Below, one piece after another: positions 14,301 to 25,106 of a DNA stretch of 64,000 nucleotides. This DNA comes from Trissonchulus latispiculum. Its lineage: Eukaryota; Nematoda; Enoplea; Enoplida; Ironidae. The notes beneath the pieces are model-generated. The model saw only the letters and a program-made list of their open reading frames with translations, was not told the DNA's origin and made no database searches. Position numbers and translations under genes: made by a program. The first letter of the stretch is position 1, and every line of letters begins with the position of its first letter. The stretch lies in the NCBI GenBank assembly GCA_030248195.1, contig JASAND010022083.1, positions 1-64,000 on the forward strand, read 5' to 3'.

Positions 14301-17300
14301 TAACTTTTTCAGTCCGCGAATATGGGTTGCTCGGCGAAGCTGTGCCCATATTAATTCGCCCACAACCTAGTCCTCTTCTTTTTTGAACCTAGCCCCATAT
14401 TAAGCATTTTTAAGACTAGTCCTCTCTTGATTTTACAACCTCACAACTACCCATATTACTTTTTCATGCTCCGGAGGAGCATTTTTATTACTTGTACGGT
14501 GGTTGCCATTTCTCGGTTCTGTAGCTCTCGTTGTGAAAGCTTATGTATAATGGCCAGTTTTCGTATCACTATGCCCAGAATCCGCCTATTGCGCATCATT
14601 GGGTGAAACTGATCTTTAAACAATCCCTGATTGAAGAGAATTTACTGGTGCACCTGCTCATCCTTGTTGACTGTTGAATAATTTGTAATTGTGGCAGCAG
14701 TTTTTCTTCTAGTTTAGTTGGCTGCAGCTCGTGCCGACTGGGAGGATGAACTGCGAATCCAGCTACGTCGCACTGCTGCGGCTCACTCCGAGCATTTGGA
14801 GGAAGTCCTGCGCGTTCAGCAGGAGCAGCATGCCGTAGAAGTGGGCCGCCGTATGGAGGAAACTCGACTGGAGGAAAAGGAAAAGTTCAATCGAGATGTG
14901 GCCCTAGCGTTGGCGAAAGTGCGTGGCATTGAGCATGCCCTTGAAGGTGGGCTGCAGCTGAATTTTTTCCCAAATTCTACATAGCTGAAACTGAAACTGC
15001 AAAATATTACATACCAAGTTTAGCGTTTGGCAGTCTATATTGTGCCAATATTTAGGATTGAGTCTTGTTTCTCTGTGTCACGAGGCCTTGAGGTCCTTCA
15101 AAAGTTCTGTTGTGGAAGCGTGGAAATCTGGTCCGTGTAGGCCTTATGACGGTTAGGGTTGTGGATCGTTGCTCGTCTTAGGCATCAGTGAACACTAGGC
15201 TTTTACTAAGAAGCAGAGGGCAAGGTTATAACAGAGACAAGTTCAGTGTTCAGACAAGTTCAGAGTTCAGGTCACAGGTAGAGACAAAGACAAGCGAGCA
15301 ACCAGGAACAGCACAAAGCCCACCAGCAACAATGACTCAAAACACAGACTTTTATACTTCTACTAGCTCCGCCTCTCACGTGTTACCGTAAACCTCTTTT
15401 CTAATGACGCCTTGTCGAAAAGTCGAAAGCTCTTTCCACCAGAAAGCATAAAAACTAGGCGGTCTCTTTCAACTCTTTCTCTGACGAAGCTTTGACTCAC
15501 ACTTTCAGTCTTGTTTCGTAATAGTTCAGGAAATATAAAAACTTGGAAAAGTAGCACGAAATATCCATCAAATGTCAAAGTACAAGTCAATTCTTAGAAC
15601 TAGCAAAGTCACGACGATTTCCAAAATTCACCAGCCAATAACAAAACGTCAGCATATCCCTTGCTTTTACGTAAGAGACTCCTACCTTCAGCCTGCTTCG
15701 AAAGCTACCATAAGAACCTTTAAAGAAAGAAAGCAAAGTCCTACTATTGCAAGTTTGGACTTAGAATAATTTAAAGGAAAGACTTTAGGTACGTATTCTT
15801 TTAGGTAGAGTTAAATTACACTATTAATTTGAATAATTTTGATACGTAGCAATTAATTTCCATTACTAAACATTAAATTATTTAACTATGCTTTTACCTA
15901 TGAATTCTACACCTGTGACATCTGTATACTTTTAGTTCGGCTGTTCATTTTTCAGTTTTGCGACATGTTTGTTTGTTTATATTATCCCGTTTAGGCCGAG
16001 TGGATCAAGATGAGCAGAATCGTCACGCCAAGGAGTTGTGGCTGGCTTGCCAGAATCTCCGAGATGCTGTGGTGAATGGAAGACGTCAGGGCTACGATAT
16101 GGAGACCCGGCGAAAGCCATTGGCTAATGAGGTCTGCTTATGAGAAATTTTAAATTGACTGGAAGGTGTTGATTCTTTTTGGCCAGACATTTTCTTTGGG
16201 GATTTATGGTTCAGAAAGAAAACTGAAGTTTAGCGTTCTGCCTTTTCTCTACAACGACAACTGGTTAGATAATTGAGATGGTTACTATTTTTAGGTTATG
16301 GCAGTCAAAGAAGCTGGTAGCAAAAATGCTTTTGTGGCCACCCTAGTCAATTCGATTTCAGACAATGCCTTAAGAGACGGTGTCTATACAGAAGACGATC
16401 TATACAATCGATTCAAACGGGTATTTTGAGCTATTTGACTTTCAATTTTGACTGGATTTGATAAGAATCCAAGATAGTCTGCTTTTTCTCCATTTCCAAT
16501 GTACATGTGAGCACATTCAGAGCAGAGGGGGGATCCGCTTTTGAAGGGAACTATTTCTTGGTGAGAATGGTGTTTAAGGAGTGCCCCCCGGCATAATGTG
16601 CAGGAGGGAAAGTTCTGGGGAGGAGAGCCGGCGGCCGAAGGAAACCGGATTTTCCGGTTTTTTGCCCAAAAAACGGAAAAATCCGGATTCTGGGGGATGG
16701 TATGAGGTCCAGGTCTGGAAGTGGGTGACAACCCCCCCCCAAGCACGTGTATGCCCGTGACCTTAGGAACTGTCTCAAAATTCAAGTTTAAGTAAATCGT
16801 TACAGACAGAGAGTCAGTTTGTACATCGAATCCGTTTGCAATGTTTCCGTTTGTAGAGCAGTTCCATTGTGGCCATCTGAGTCCTTGTTGGGCGCCATTC
16901 AGACAAGAGTTTCAGAATGATCACCCGCGTAATTGTAGAGTCGTCTATAGGTGTTATAATGTATATACGTGTCACTTATCTTTGCAGGTCCGCCGTATCT
17001 GTCGACGTGTTGCCATGATTGGAGACAATGGAGGGAGTTTGTTCGACTACGCCGTGTCCTTCATTCAGTCTCTGTTCATTCTGGATGCGTCCAATCGAAC
17101 CTTCTCCTCCGAGGACCTCATCAATCCGGATAATGTGGGCACCTTTGCCATCCTGTCCCGGGCAACCTATTTTGTCCAGGAGGGCGATTTCGAAACTGCC
17201 ATCAGGTTTGAGGAAAATCATATTTTGCGTCTTGATTTGTCAGTTCAGTCATTGTTTTGTTTATCTGCAGTTCGAATTGTGAAGTTATGTTTAACTGTTG

Positions 17301-18342
17301 CTGTAGATAGTGTTTGTAAATTCTTGCTTGTTTTGTAAAATAAGCCTATGTGGAGCAATCGGCTACTCGAAAGGTTATTGGTTTGTGCCCACCCGAGGGC
17401 GTTGCCTTTAGGCCAAGTGGATGATATGGTCGTTTGGACTTTCAGTCCAAGCTTATCAGTCCCAGCTTATCAGTCCCTTCGGGACTGTCGGTGTAAAACA
17501 TGTTCGGCCTGTTATAGTCTCGGCCGTCTATTCTACACAAAAAGTCTGGACGATAATCCTTCGATCAAACTTCCTGCATTCGCAGTAGAGTTGTTGGCCG
17601 GTTGAGGAAAACCCGGCCGGCCGGCCCGCTATGCCGACAATCCGGCTGCCCCTCCGGCCGGGTCAGAAGCAGCCGGCCGGCCTTCAGGAAAAGGCCATTA
17701 CTTGATTTTATCTGTTATACATGTTGTCGTTGTTGTTGTTGTTGTTTGCTGCATTAGACATCACAATGTGATGATCATCACCCGAAGGTGCAAAGTGTTA
17801 GCCAGGAAACTGGCCCCAAAAACATAACCAGGAGTAACTGTATGCATCAATTAATGCTAAATATTTTTTGCAAAATACACGAAAAATAGGGCAAAACTGG
17901 TACCGGCCGGCCGGTTTGCATCACCCGGCCGGCCGGCCGGGTTCACAAGCTCGGCCGACCGGGTTCGGCCGGCCGAGTCAAAAAAACCGGCCGGGCAACA
18001 ACACTAATTCGCAGAAATTCGCAGACGGTAACCTTGTTTGAAACTGGGTTACTGGCATTGAATGTTCCTTAGGGGCCTCGCGACACCTCACAACTACTGG
18101 GCGGGAAGTGAAACTTACGTATATACGTACTTGTTTAGTTTACATTCTTTCAGCCCTTTTTTCATCAATATTTTTTAGTATTATTTGATTGTTGTTTCAG
18201 ACTGCTAAATTGTCTTCACGGGGAGGCGGCACGTGTGGCCAGAAGCTGGATTCAGGATGCTCGAGAGCACCTGGAAGCTCGTCAAGCCTCTGACTCACTG
18301 ATAGCGCACGCCTCAGCAATTAGCTATAGGACTGTTTATTAA
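5118..18342 (+). CDS. MIC60: MIC60/mitofilin (MICOS core subunit), 13 exons, 5' end missing
   Basis: MIC60 (mitofilin, IMMT) is an inner-membrane protein that organises crista junctions as core of the MICOS complex. Visible coding exons: 5118-5303, 8479-8617, 8859-8916, 9835-9897, 10151-10287, 10608-10841, 11106-11229, 11391-11460, 14718-14946, 15995-16131, 16295-16420, 16988-17205 and 18201-18342 (stop TAA). Order of parts: membrane anchor with a Gly-rich face, Lys/Glu-rich linker, long coiled coil (with the family sequence LNSLIAHAH), then the C-terminal mitofilin signature (RVAMI, YFVQEGDFETA, ARSWIQDAREHLE). All junction phases agree except exon 8 to exon 9 (phase 2 against phase 0), where vertebrate MIC60 has about 60 more coiled-coil residues; at least one exon is missing from this model. 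The presequence exon is also unseen. Introns are swollen by mobile elements. Confidence 0.93.
5519..6582. mobile_element. TTAA-flanked element in a MIC60 intron
   Basis: Both ends are flanked by TTAA (5515-5518, 6583-6586) and share the inverted terminal pattern (T)TAAGGGG.GGGGTCCA. No transposase frame. Part of the left end recurs, inverted, at 25905-26045 and again at 59692-59780, so this is a dispersed MITE-like family. TTAA duplications suggest piggyBac-type mobilisation, but that is inference. Confidence 0.55.
6876..7350 (+). repeat. direct repeat pair
   Basis: Two roughly 75-bp blocks, at 6876-6955 and 7273-7350, share TTGCACCTGG or TGCACCTGG, AGAGTGCTGC, GTACAGCACG, CCTATAAC and AGCTGCAGATAAGTT. 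Nothing coding was recognised between them; the 146-residue minus frame at 6815-7255 resembles nothing I know. Confidence 0.55.
7622..8364. mobile_element. foldback/MITE element in a MIC60 intron
   Basis: Terminal inverted repeats of about 65 bp. The left arm reads AAGAGGACTAGGTTTAAAGC and later CCCATATTCGCGG; the right arm is its diverged complement. Related to the element at 13738-14495 (same AGAGGACTAGGTT and CCATATTCGCGG words). The middle holds another G-run repeat (7688-7975). No protein. Confidence 0.65.
8479..8617 (+). CDS. MIC60: MIC60 exon, charged linker
   Basis: Follows GTTGCAG; the first base completes the Gly codon left by the previous exon. Contains an internal repeat (LKHSAEDLTEKV / VKHSAEDISEKV), amphipathic and Lys/Glu-rich. 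The donor GTTTGG is weak. Confidence 0.88.
8859..8916 (+). CDS. MIC60: MIC60 small Pro/Thr-rich exon
   Basis: 58 nt between TTTTAG and donor GTAGTA, encoding about 19 Pro/Thr/Ser-rich residues. Assigned because both splice phases fit and the frame is open; sequence conservation here is low. Confidence 0.75.
8919..9012 (+). repeat. dispersed repeat shared with 24268-24440
   Basis: About 95 bp starting AGTACAATCAAAAA and containing GTAGCATTTTTTCTGCTC and ATATAAAAATTGTTGCA. The same sequence forms both arms of the palindrome at 24268-24440. Sits just after the small MIC60 exon 8859-8916. Confidence 0.7.
9548..9617 (+). other. tRNA-like sequence (pseudogene or SINE head)
   Basis: Contains a box A (TGGCTCAGTTGG) and a box B (GGTTCGAGTCC) at tRNA spacing, but the acceptor stem pairs only partly and the anticodon arm is too short for a normal cloverleaf. 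Most likely a decayed tRNA or the head of a tRNA-derived SINE within a MIC60 intron. Confidence 0.5.
9835..9897 (+). CDS. MIC60: MIC60 small exon, start of coiled coil
   Basis: 63 nt after TTATAG, ending at GTTAGT. Encodes a Glu/Arg/Lys-rich segment (SAAEEREEQKALRNK) leading into the coiled coil. Phases 1 and 1 match the neighbours. Confidence 0.78.
10151..10287 (+). CDS. MIC60: MIC60 coiled-coil exon
   Basis: Between TTTGTAG and donor GTAAGT. Encodes LEKKLSELILLAEKSV and HHAKLVRDALDD, the helical stretch that precedes the main coiled coil in the family. Confidence 0.88.
10608..10841 (+). CDS. MIC60: MIC60 coiled-coil exon
   Basis: Follows TTTCAG, 78 in-frame codons, donor GTTGGT. Encodes W..VKSAADSLKGSL and a long helix ending LDDAQAK. 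Confidence 0.88.
11106..11229 (+). CDS. MIC60: MIC60 coiled-coil exon
   Basis: Follows TTTTAG, donor GTAGTT, leaves phase 1. Encodes LAQLEEKITHDFKEI and FANELKSILP. Confidence 0.9.
11391..11460 (+). CDS. MIC60: MIC60 exon with LNSLIAHAH motif
   Basis: 70 nt after TCTTTTAG, donor GTGATA. Encodes LSEDELNSLIAHAHLRVDQL, almost the same as the matching part of vertebrate mitofilin. It leaves two codon bases, which the next recognised exon does not complete. Confidence 0.92.
12340..13640 (+). repeat. 149-bp minisatellite in a MIC60 intron
   Basis: About eight units of 149 bp carrying GTGGGTCAAAAATGAAAGTC, GGCGAGGCGATCAACTTTTG and CCCACCCACAGTGGG. The first two units are the most diverged; the rest differ by few bases. 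Several overlapping frames stay open across the array, but the unit is not a multiple of three and the peptide merely cycles, so I do not call a gene. Confidence 0.93.
13738..14495. mobile_element. foldback/MITE element, TIR about 185 bp
   Basis: Near-perfect terminal inverted repeats: left begins ACAAGTAATAAAAATGCTCC and the right end is its exact complement, continuing about 185 bp inward to CCATATTCGCGG. Central 370 bp is A/T-rich and noncoding. Related to 7622-8364. No clear target duplication. Confidence 0.8.
14718..14946 (+). CDS. MIC60: MIC60 exon with QLRRTAAAHSEHL motif
   Basis: Follows CTAGTTTAG, donor GTGGGC. Encodes ELRIQLRRTAAAHSEHLEEV and VRGIEHALE, matching the conserved region before the mitofilin C-terminus. 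It starts in phase 0, in conflict with exon 11391-11460, so an exon lies unseen in the 3.2-kb intron. Confidence 0.92.
15040..15940. other. intronic region without recognised features
   Basis: Lies in a MIC60 intron. The block 15064-15780 has a different base texture (GACAAGTTCAGxGTTCAG repeated) and could be a retroelement fragment, but I found no paired ends or coding homology. Confidence 0.3.
15995..16131 (+). CDS. MIC60: MIC60 C-terminal region exon
   Basis: Follows CCGTTTAG, donor GTCTGC (weak). Encodes AKELWLACQNLRDAV, the family's A..LW.....L segment. Confidence 0.9.
16295..16420 (+). CDS. MIC60: MIC60 C-terminal region exon
   Basis: Follows TTTTTAG, donor GTATTT. Encodes ALRDGVYTEDDLYNRFKR, matching the family's RGVYSEE.L..RF stretch. 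Confidence 0.9.
16988..17205 (+). CDS. MIC60: MIC60 mitofilin-signature exon
   Basis: Follows TTTGCAG, donor GTTTGA. Encodes RVAMIGDNGGSLFDY, FIQSLFILD and YFVQEGDFETA, the core mitofilin signature used for lipid/MICOS interaction. Confidence 0.94.
17586..18006. mobile_element. hAT-type MITE with GGCCGGCC-rich ends
   Basis: 421 bp flanked by an exact 8-bp duplication ATTCGCAG (17578-17585 and 18007-18014), the size made by hAT transposases. Ends read TAGAGTTGTTGGCCGG and CCGGGCAACAACACTA, followed inward by clusters of CCGG/GGCC words. Noncoding. Inserted in the last MIC60 intron. Confidence 0.85.
18201..18342 (+). CDS. MIC60: MIC60 last exon
   Basis: Follows GTTTCAG; the first base completes Arg. 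Encodes LNCLHGEAARVARSWIQDAR, LIAHASAISY and stop TAA. A candidate ATTAAA polyadenylation signal follows at 18461-18466. Confidence 0.93.
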
Positions 18343-20344
18343 CTGTGTAATAGACTGATTAGTCATTATTGGTCATCCTACACCTACAAGCATTAATATT
18401 GATTTGATAGCAGTAGTGGTCAGTGTGTGTTGGGTTTCTTGGTGCACACCACTGCTGTGTATTAAAATTAGGCCGCGTGAGCTTTGTGTGCATTTTTTCT
18501 GTATTCCACAGACGCTAGACTGTATGTACCTTCAGGTGGTTTTATTGTCTGTTCGTGGGATACGTAGAAGCTAGTTTTGATAGGAGGCGGCAATTTTTTG
18601 AATTCTGTAGCATTCTTGATTCTACAGTTTTTAATTCTCATTCACGAGTGAAATCGTATTGTTTGATAATTTGTTTTCTTATACGTTTTGCCAAGAGTCT
18701 GAAAGGCGGAATGAGGCACTCGATTCTACTTAACAGACTACGCTTGGGAAATGTTCACTGAATTATTCTATTCTGAAAAGCTTGTGAAATGCTCACTAAA
18801 TTATTCTAAAAATTTCGCATGTCGTTCCGCTTATACCATTGACGTTTACGAAAACTCTTATAAGCACGTACGTTTTATTGGCTGATAGCTTTACTTACAC
18901 CGAGTCGAGATGATGTTGTGATTTCCGGGCTCGTCTGCCTAGACGGCTGTATGAGGCACATCAACCATTTAAAGTGCAGCACACATCTTCGTAGTTCGCT
19001 AGCCAGCAGCACATCATTCAGAAAAGCAGGAATAGGCAAGAATAAGGAGAGGCTAGCAGCCGGCATCTAAGTCTGGGTCCGTCGAGAGGTATAGCATGTG
19101 TATGCATATCCCTTCCAAATATTAACGGCTCCTTCCTCTTAGCACTGTTAACTTGGCTTTTTTCCTAGAGGGGTGGGGGTGGAGGGCGGGCTTTCCCAGA
19201 AATCGGTTCCCCCCATACTTGGGTCGCCCTCCCTCAGAATCCCCCCTCTCCAGGATTAGGGACTGCCGCCCTTCCAGACCTTAGAAGTCACCAGAAAGAT
19301 AGAGTTTTCAGGGAAAATTGTGATATCCATCTTCGCCGGAATTAGCCATTTTAAGCTTAAATTTACGTTAAAAACTTCTATTTTTAGCTCAGCAGCAAAA
19401 AACTATTTTAAAGTTGTTCCGGCCATCTCGCAGTCTTCGTCTAGCAAGAATACCTGCGTGCTGCGTGTTTCATTCTTTCTATTATGGAATCTTGTTTTTT
19501 GCCAAAACATAACTCTTAATGGCTGTTGTAACATTGTTGTTTTATAGAGTGTAGGTAGGTGAACGAGAGACTTATTTTAAAATGATAGTTATATTTTTCT
19601 GTTACACGTCTTGCAGTTGCAAATGCTGTTTGTTTATAGCATTAGTAAGTTGCAATCGAGAGCTATGTTCTGTTGTATTTTTGGCTGGTCTAATTATGTT
19701 TAGTAAATTTAAATTTATTTCCTTGTCTGATTAGTTGGGTACTGTACTTGCGTCCATAGCCTATCGGTGTATAACTAATCTTTTACTGAATAATCTCCGC
19801 ATATCACAAGCATTAAACTTCGGCGTGGTGATGGACCCTTTTCATGAGGAGCTGTCGAGTTACCTAAGTTAGACTAGATTTTTAAAAAGAAGTTGAGGGG
19901 GGTCCATAGTGAAAAATTTTTGGACAACGGTGATTTCGCTTATTTTCACACATCTAGCCACAAATGTCGTGTATTTTGAGTTGTTTCGTTCAGATCTCCG
20001 TGAGTTACGTGCCATTGAATGAGTAAAACTTGAATATCGGCGAAAATGAGGTTGCAGCAGCCAAATTGAGCAAGTTTCCGCAAATCAACTTCAGATTTTT
20101 AGCTTATTTTGTTATGCATATTTAATAATCGTTAAAGAAAACGTCTTCGTACGGCTTCAAGCCAGATAAGCATGATCAGTAGCTTCTTTAAAGGAATTTT
20201 CAGAGAAACTAGGCCTCTGTTCACCCGGATGAGATGCAATCAAATATTAAACAGCGCATAACTTGAAATAGAAACATTTCCGATTCCGAGCCATAGTTCT
20301 ATGAGAAGAATTCATCCCTGCACTGAGAGCTTTCGATTGATATA
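18343..20344. other. MIC60 3' UTR and repeat relics
   Basis: ATTAAA at 18461-18466 probably serves MIC60. 19150-19420 is an inverted copy of the G-run/GCTGCTGAGCT repeat also at 1897-2043 and 5318-5490. 19890-20345 resembles the TTAA-family sequence of 5519-6582. No gene supported. Confidence 0.4.
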
Positions 20345-20399
20345 TAATATCAAGAGTACATAATATAAGAGTGAAACTTTTACACTAGCATGTACAAAT

Positions 20400-23300
20400 T
20401 AGTGATGTGGATCGGATCGGATCGGCAACCAAAATCACCTACCGATCCGATCCGGCAAATGGCCGACGATCCGATCCGATCCAGCCCCGGATCGGACCGA
20501 TCCGATCCGATCCGACCATAATTTTAATTTTCAGTTACACTTAAATTGCTATATTTTCCCATTATTTTGCAAAACTCTTCAGCAAACTTCGCATCTGAAT
20601 CTTATTGAATAATTCTGAAAGTCCGTATCAGAAACTGCAGCTGCAGAATGATGTGTAGTCTCCTTTGAAAAATAACGATTTGGTGTGTTTTGGGAGGTTA
20701 AGATCTAGTGAGAACTACACAAAAGATAATGAGAAGTGTTAACTATATAAGGATAAGATGAAATTGAAGAAGCTAGGATGTAAGAACACAAAAAATGTGC
20801 GTACAAACTTTGGTCGTATTTATAAGCAAGCAATGTAGATATCCGTTTTAATATCATTCGGAATTGGAGACAGGGTAAATCCGGAATCCCCTAGGTTTTA
20901 TTTACGGAAAATCTAAAATATTCAAAGGTTTGCTAAAATTTATGTACGTTGAAGATTTAGTTTTCGTGATCAAATAGATCTGGTTCCGTGGCATATTTTT
21001 GCACTTACATCCTTTTCAACCAAAGTGCACCCAATTTTCGGTTTTTCAAAATTTCCGGATTTTAAATATTTTAGTGCTCACGATATGGTTATCATTTAAA
21101 GGCTCTTCACAATCTGAACACGTTTAATAATACTATCGTTTCCCAAAGTGCACTCGATTCCAAAATTTACGAAAACAACATTTTTTCGGATTTAAATGAT
21201 TACCATCACCAACAATTATGGGTCTATGGGTCTTGGCTCGAAAGGTCTTGACCAGCTGAAAAACCTTTATAATACAACTACATCCCAGACATGCGCCTTG
21301 TTCCCGGAGTTCACAAAAACTTCCATTTATGAATAAGTGAACTCGAGAAATTGATACATTTTCAGGTATTGGCAACAGCCCATAATCAGCTTTTAAATAA
21401 TACCCTATCTTTCAAATGCAAGTGTAAAAATAGGCACCTGGAACAGCTCTATTCGATCATGGATATAAAATTTAGAATGTGGTAAAATTTTGGAAAAATT
21501 TAAATTTTTAATAAATTAAATAATTAATGTTAAATATTAAATATTATCCATGGTTTAATTCCGATATGTAGGTTGTTCTAAATCTCCAGTTCCGGACGAT
21601 TCGAAAAAATAATTGTTGGGGTTAGCTGTCAAGGCATATTTCGTAAATTACGACACCAAAGTTTGCACACACAATTTTGGTCGTACAATATATAGAAAAG
21701 TGCATTCGGTGGATGTTGCAAACTTTCCTCTTCTGAGCAAACGCACTTGAGCAATAAATTTCCTTCTAATTTCAAACACGTTCCTATAAGTTGAGAACTT
21801 TTGTCACTCACAAGAGGCACAAGTTCTCAATCAAATCAGAATAAGTCACTCTCAGTAGTCAGCGGTGCTGAATTTAAAAAGAGCAACAGACTGTCCAAAA
21901 ATTAATTAGCAGGAAATATTAGAGAGCAATTCCATTTGATTCTTTTTATATATACATTTATGAAATTTATTTATCCAAAGAGAGAACATAAAACAAAAAC
22001 ATAAACAAAATTCAACATTTGAACTAGAGTTGGGACCATTTTCAAAACCGGTTCCGGTTCCGGTTCTAGAGTACCGGTTCCGGTTCCGGTTCTAGCTTCC
22101 GGTTCCCGGTTCCAAGTACAAAATTCATAGTTACATTTTAACATTATTTAATATTGGATGCAGGAACACAGCAAGGGTTACACAATCAACATTATAAAGC
22201 AATACTGCAAAACAATTGGAATAGGTAATGCGATAACAACCAACTGAGTTAAACTTTGTTTACTTAGAATTTTAAAGTTTTTGCCTTACCTTGAATTTGC
22301 TCCATTACAAATGCTGTTACTATATGCACAACATACACTAAAACTTGTAAAAAAATTAAAACTTTAGTATGGTCGAGCAAATTGTTTCGATAATTCACGG
22401 TGAGATTCTACTGTGCAGCTAAATGTAGACAGCGCCTTCTGAACAGAATCTAGTAAACTGCACAACGTTTCAGTAAAACATGCTGAGAATTGAGATATAC
22501 TAGAGCTTAAATTTTTATTTCTTTAAAAAGAGTACAGTGTCAGAAGCAAATAGTTTCCAAAACATTTCAATGCATTTAAAATATTTAAAAGCTGAAAGCC
22601 AAATTGGAAAGAAGAACATATATATATATATTAAAGTCATATTTAACGAGGAAATGTACAGTCGCTTGATTACACAAAATAGCTAACAGATACTTCTACA
22701 TGACATGCTGTTCCATTATTTGAACTTTGATTGACTTTCGTCTCCGTTGCCGATAGCTTAAAAATAAGAAAATAAGTACTCAACTTTCGAAGTTTTCTAC
22801 TCCTCTAAAATTTACTATTTTTGAAAAAATGTTGCTTAAATCTTGCGTGCTGACAACACCACCTTCCATTTACCAATTTTTTGAGAAGATATACTCAATT
22901 TCCGACTACATCCCATCGAGCTCTCATCTTTACTACGGGGTTAATATTCAAATATGCAAGCTGGTTATAGTTTTCATTCGGCGATGTATCGTTCACGTCT
23001 GAAAGAAAGTGCCCGTCTTTCATCAATTACAATTACAATTTTAGGACAGAAAATTTCAAAAATTCGTTAAAATTAACTTAGAGACATTTTCACAACTGCA
23101 TTTTGTAATACACACAAAATTACTAAACAAAATTTGAAAAATTAGAAGCATGAAAACAAAAAAATTACGAAATTCCTTCCGGAATAAAGGAAGTAGAAAT
23201 TTTCCCTTACAATACATGTTCCTAATTTTTCAAGTATGTTTAACATTTAATTTTTGTCTTAACAGACGGGATAATGTCACTAGTGTTGATTCAAAGAAAC

Positions 23301-24073
23301 ATTTGAAATTTCTCTTAATTCTATGCCTCGGCTTCAGTGAAACCTGAAACGTGCCTCGATCGCCTGAAAAGGGGAAGCAGTGAGTTTGTGTCACCTTCAG
23401 TGGAAGCTGAAACTGTCGTTTTCAGTTTAGGGACTAAATTTATTCTATGGAGTGTCAGCTTCAGTTTCAGTTCCAATAATTGTACCTTCATTTCACGTTT
23501 AGTTTGAAACTCTTAATTATTATCAGTCTCATCCTACATATTTCGCCTTCAGGTCTAAATTTGTTTAGTTTCAGTTCAAACTAGATTTTTAGTTTCAATT
23601 TCTGTCATTAGCTTGAAAAAGACAATATGAATGGCAACAGTGAATGGCAACCACAAAAACAAAATCCAGCTTTTGCAAAATTTAAACTCCTGCAAAAAAA
23701 TTAGTTCAAGTCCATGTTTAAGAGTGGAACCGGCCGGTTCCAAATCCTACCGGTTCCGGTTCCGGTTCTAAAATTCCTTCCGGTTCGGTTCCGGTTCCGG
23801 TTCCGGTTCCAACTGGTTCTAGTGGAACCGGTCCCAACTCTAATTTTGAACAAAATCCAGGAAAGATTATGGAAATTTCTTCGAAAAACTTTTGCAATTT
23901 TGTAAAAACTTGGTAAAAATTTTCCAAATTTTGCCTTATTTGCCGGATCGGCGATCCGGAAAAATCAAGCCGATCCGATCCAGCCGATCCGATCCGAAAA
24001 TTTGTCGATCCGATCCGATCCGACCCCGGATCGGTCGATCCGATCCAATCCGCCGATCCGATCCACATCACTA
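20400..24073. mobile_element. hAT-type element with GATCCG-array ends
   Basis: Flanked by exact 8-bp duplication GTACAAAT (20392-20399, 24074-24081). Ends TAGTGATGTGGATCGG and its complement, continued by tandem GATCCG arrays (20411-20510 and 23945-24062), plausibly transposase-binding subterminal repeats. No transposase frame, so non-autonomous. Contains another element at 22025-23842. Confidence 0.85.
22025..23842. mobile_element. nested hAT-type element with CCGGTT-array ends
   Basis: Ends TAGAGTTGGGACC and GGTCCCAACTCTA, followed inward by tandem CCGGTT arrays (22047-22112, 23730-23830). Flanks ATTTGAAC and ATTTTGAA(C) are an 8-bp duplication with a one-base indel. Internal 1.6 kb is A/T-rich and noncoding. 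Lies entirely inside 20400-24073. Confidence 0.8.
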
Positions 24074-24948
24074 GTACAAATCATGCTAGGTATGCTCGGT
24101 TCATTAACTCTGGACACCCCCGTAACTTCCGGGGAGTCCCACTTTGCCTAATTATAAAGCTTTCATATAAGCGTGTGTCTGCTTGCTGATTGGTCAACAA
24201 GCCTAAGGTTTACTTTAGGTAATTTATTACTTATTTTAATTAATTAATTATAACTGTAATTAGGTTAGTACAATCAAAAAGCTAATTCGACAACTTTGTA
24301 GCATTTTTTCTGCTCTTCCAATGATATAAAAATTGTTGCACACTACATTCCTGCGAATTTTTGTATTGTGCAACCATTTTTATATCATTGGAAAGAGCAG
24401 AAAAAATGCTACAAAGTTAGTTTTTGATTGTACTGAGGGTTGTAATTAATTAATTAAAATAACTAATAAATTACCTACAGTAAACCTTAGGCTTGTGGAC
24501 CAATCAGCAAGCAGACACACGCTTATGAAAGCTTTATAATTAGTGCAATGTGGGACCCCCCGGAAGTTACGGGGGTGTCCAAAGTTAATGAACCGAGCAT
24601 ACCTAGCATGATTTGTACATGCTAGTGTAAGAGTTTCATACTCTTATATTATAGACTCTTGATAATATGCCATATTTTGAAAATTTGAAAAATCGTTGTT
24701 TTGTAAAGTTTGGGGTCTGAGTGTCCCGATTGGCGCGCTGAGAAGTACTGGACACAGCTGTCTGCATGATTTATGCTATAAATTGAACTTAAGGCACGAA
24801 TAAATAGATTGAAATGCAAAAAAGGGAAATTTACTATTAGCTTGGTCGTAAAATGCCCATCTTTCTGAAAAACAGCAAATTTCGCAATTTTGCGGAAAAA
24901 CCTAATTTCTGCGCCAAAAATATCTCGACACTGGCACAAGATTCCAAG

Positions 24949-25106
24949 GGCCTTTTCAAGAAAGGGTAGAGTAGAGTAGAGTAGAGTTAAAGATAGCTGT
25001 TTTAACTCGCTTTAACTCCACTCAAGCTTGAGATTCCCTCTTTTAACTCTTTCAGGAAAAGGATCGAGTTAATTTTAACTCTACTCTACCCTTTCTTGAA
25101 AAGGCC
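24949..25106. mobile_element. 158-bp MITE with 5-bp duplication
   Basis: Inverted ends GGCCTTTTCAAGAAAGGGTA with tandem GAGTA/TACTC words inside, flanked by CCAAG on both sides (24944-24948, 25107-25111). Noncoding. Confidence 0.75.

Larger units (their letters stand above)
20345..24660. mobile_element. palindromic element split by a hAT-type insertion
   Basis: Left arm 20345-20399 plus 24082-24265 pairs with right arm 24440-24660 once the insertion 20400-24073 is removed: ATCAAGAGT/ACTCTTGAT, CACTAGCATG/CATGCTAGTG and GAACCGAGCATACCTAGCAT all mirror. The centre 24268-24440 is itself a palindrome of the repeat seen at 8919-9012. No protein. Confidence 0.75.
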
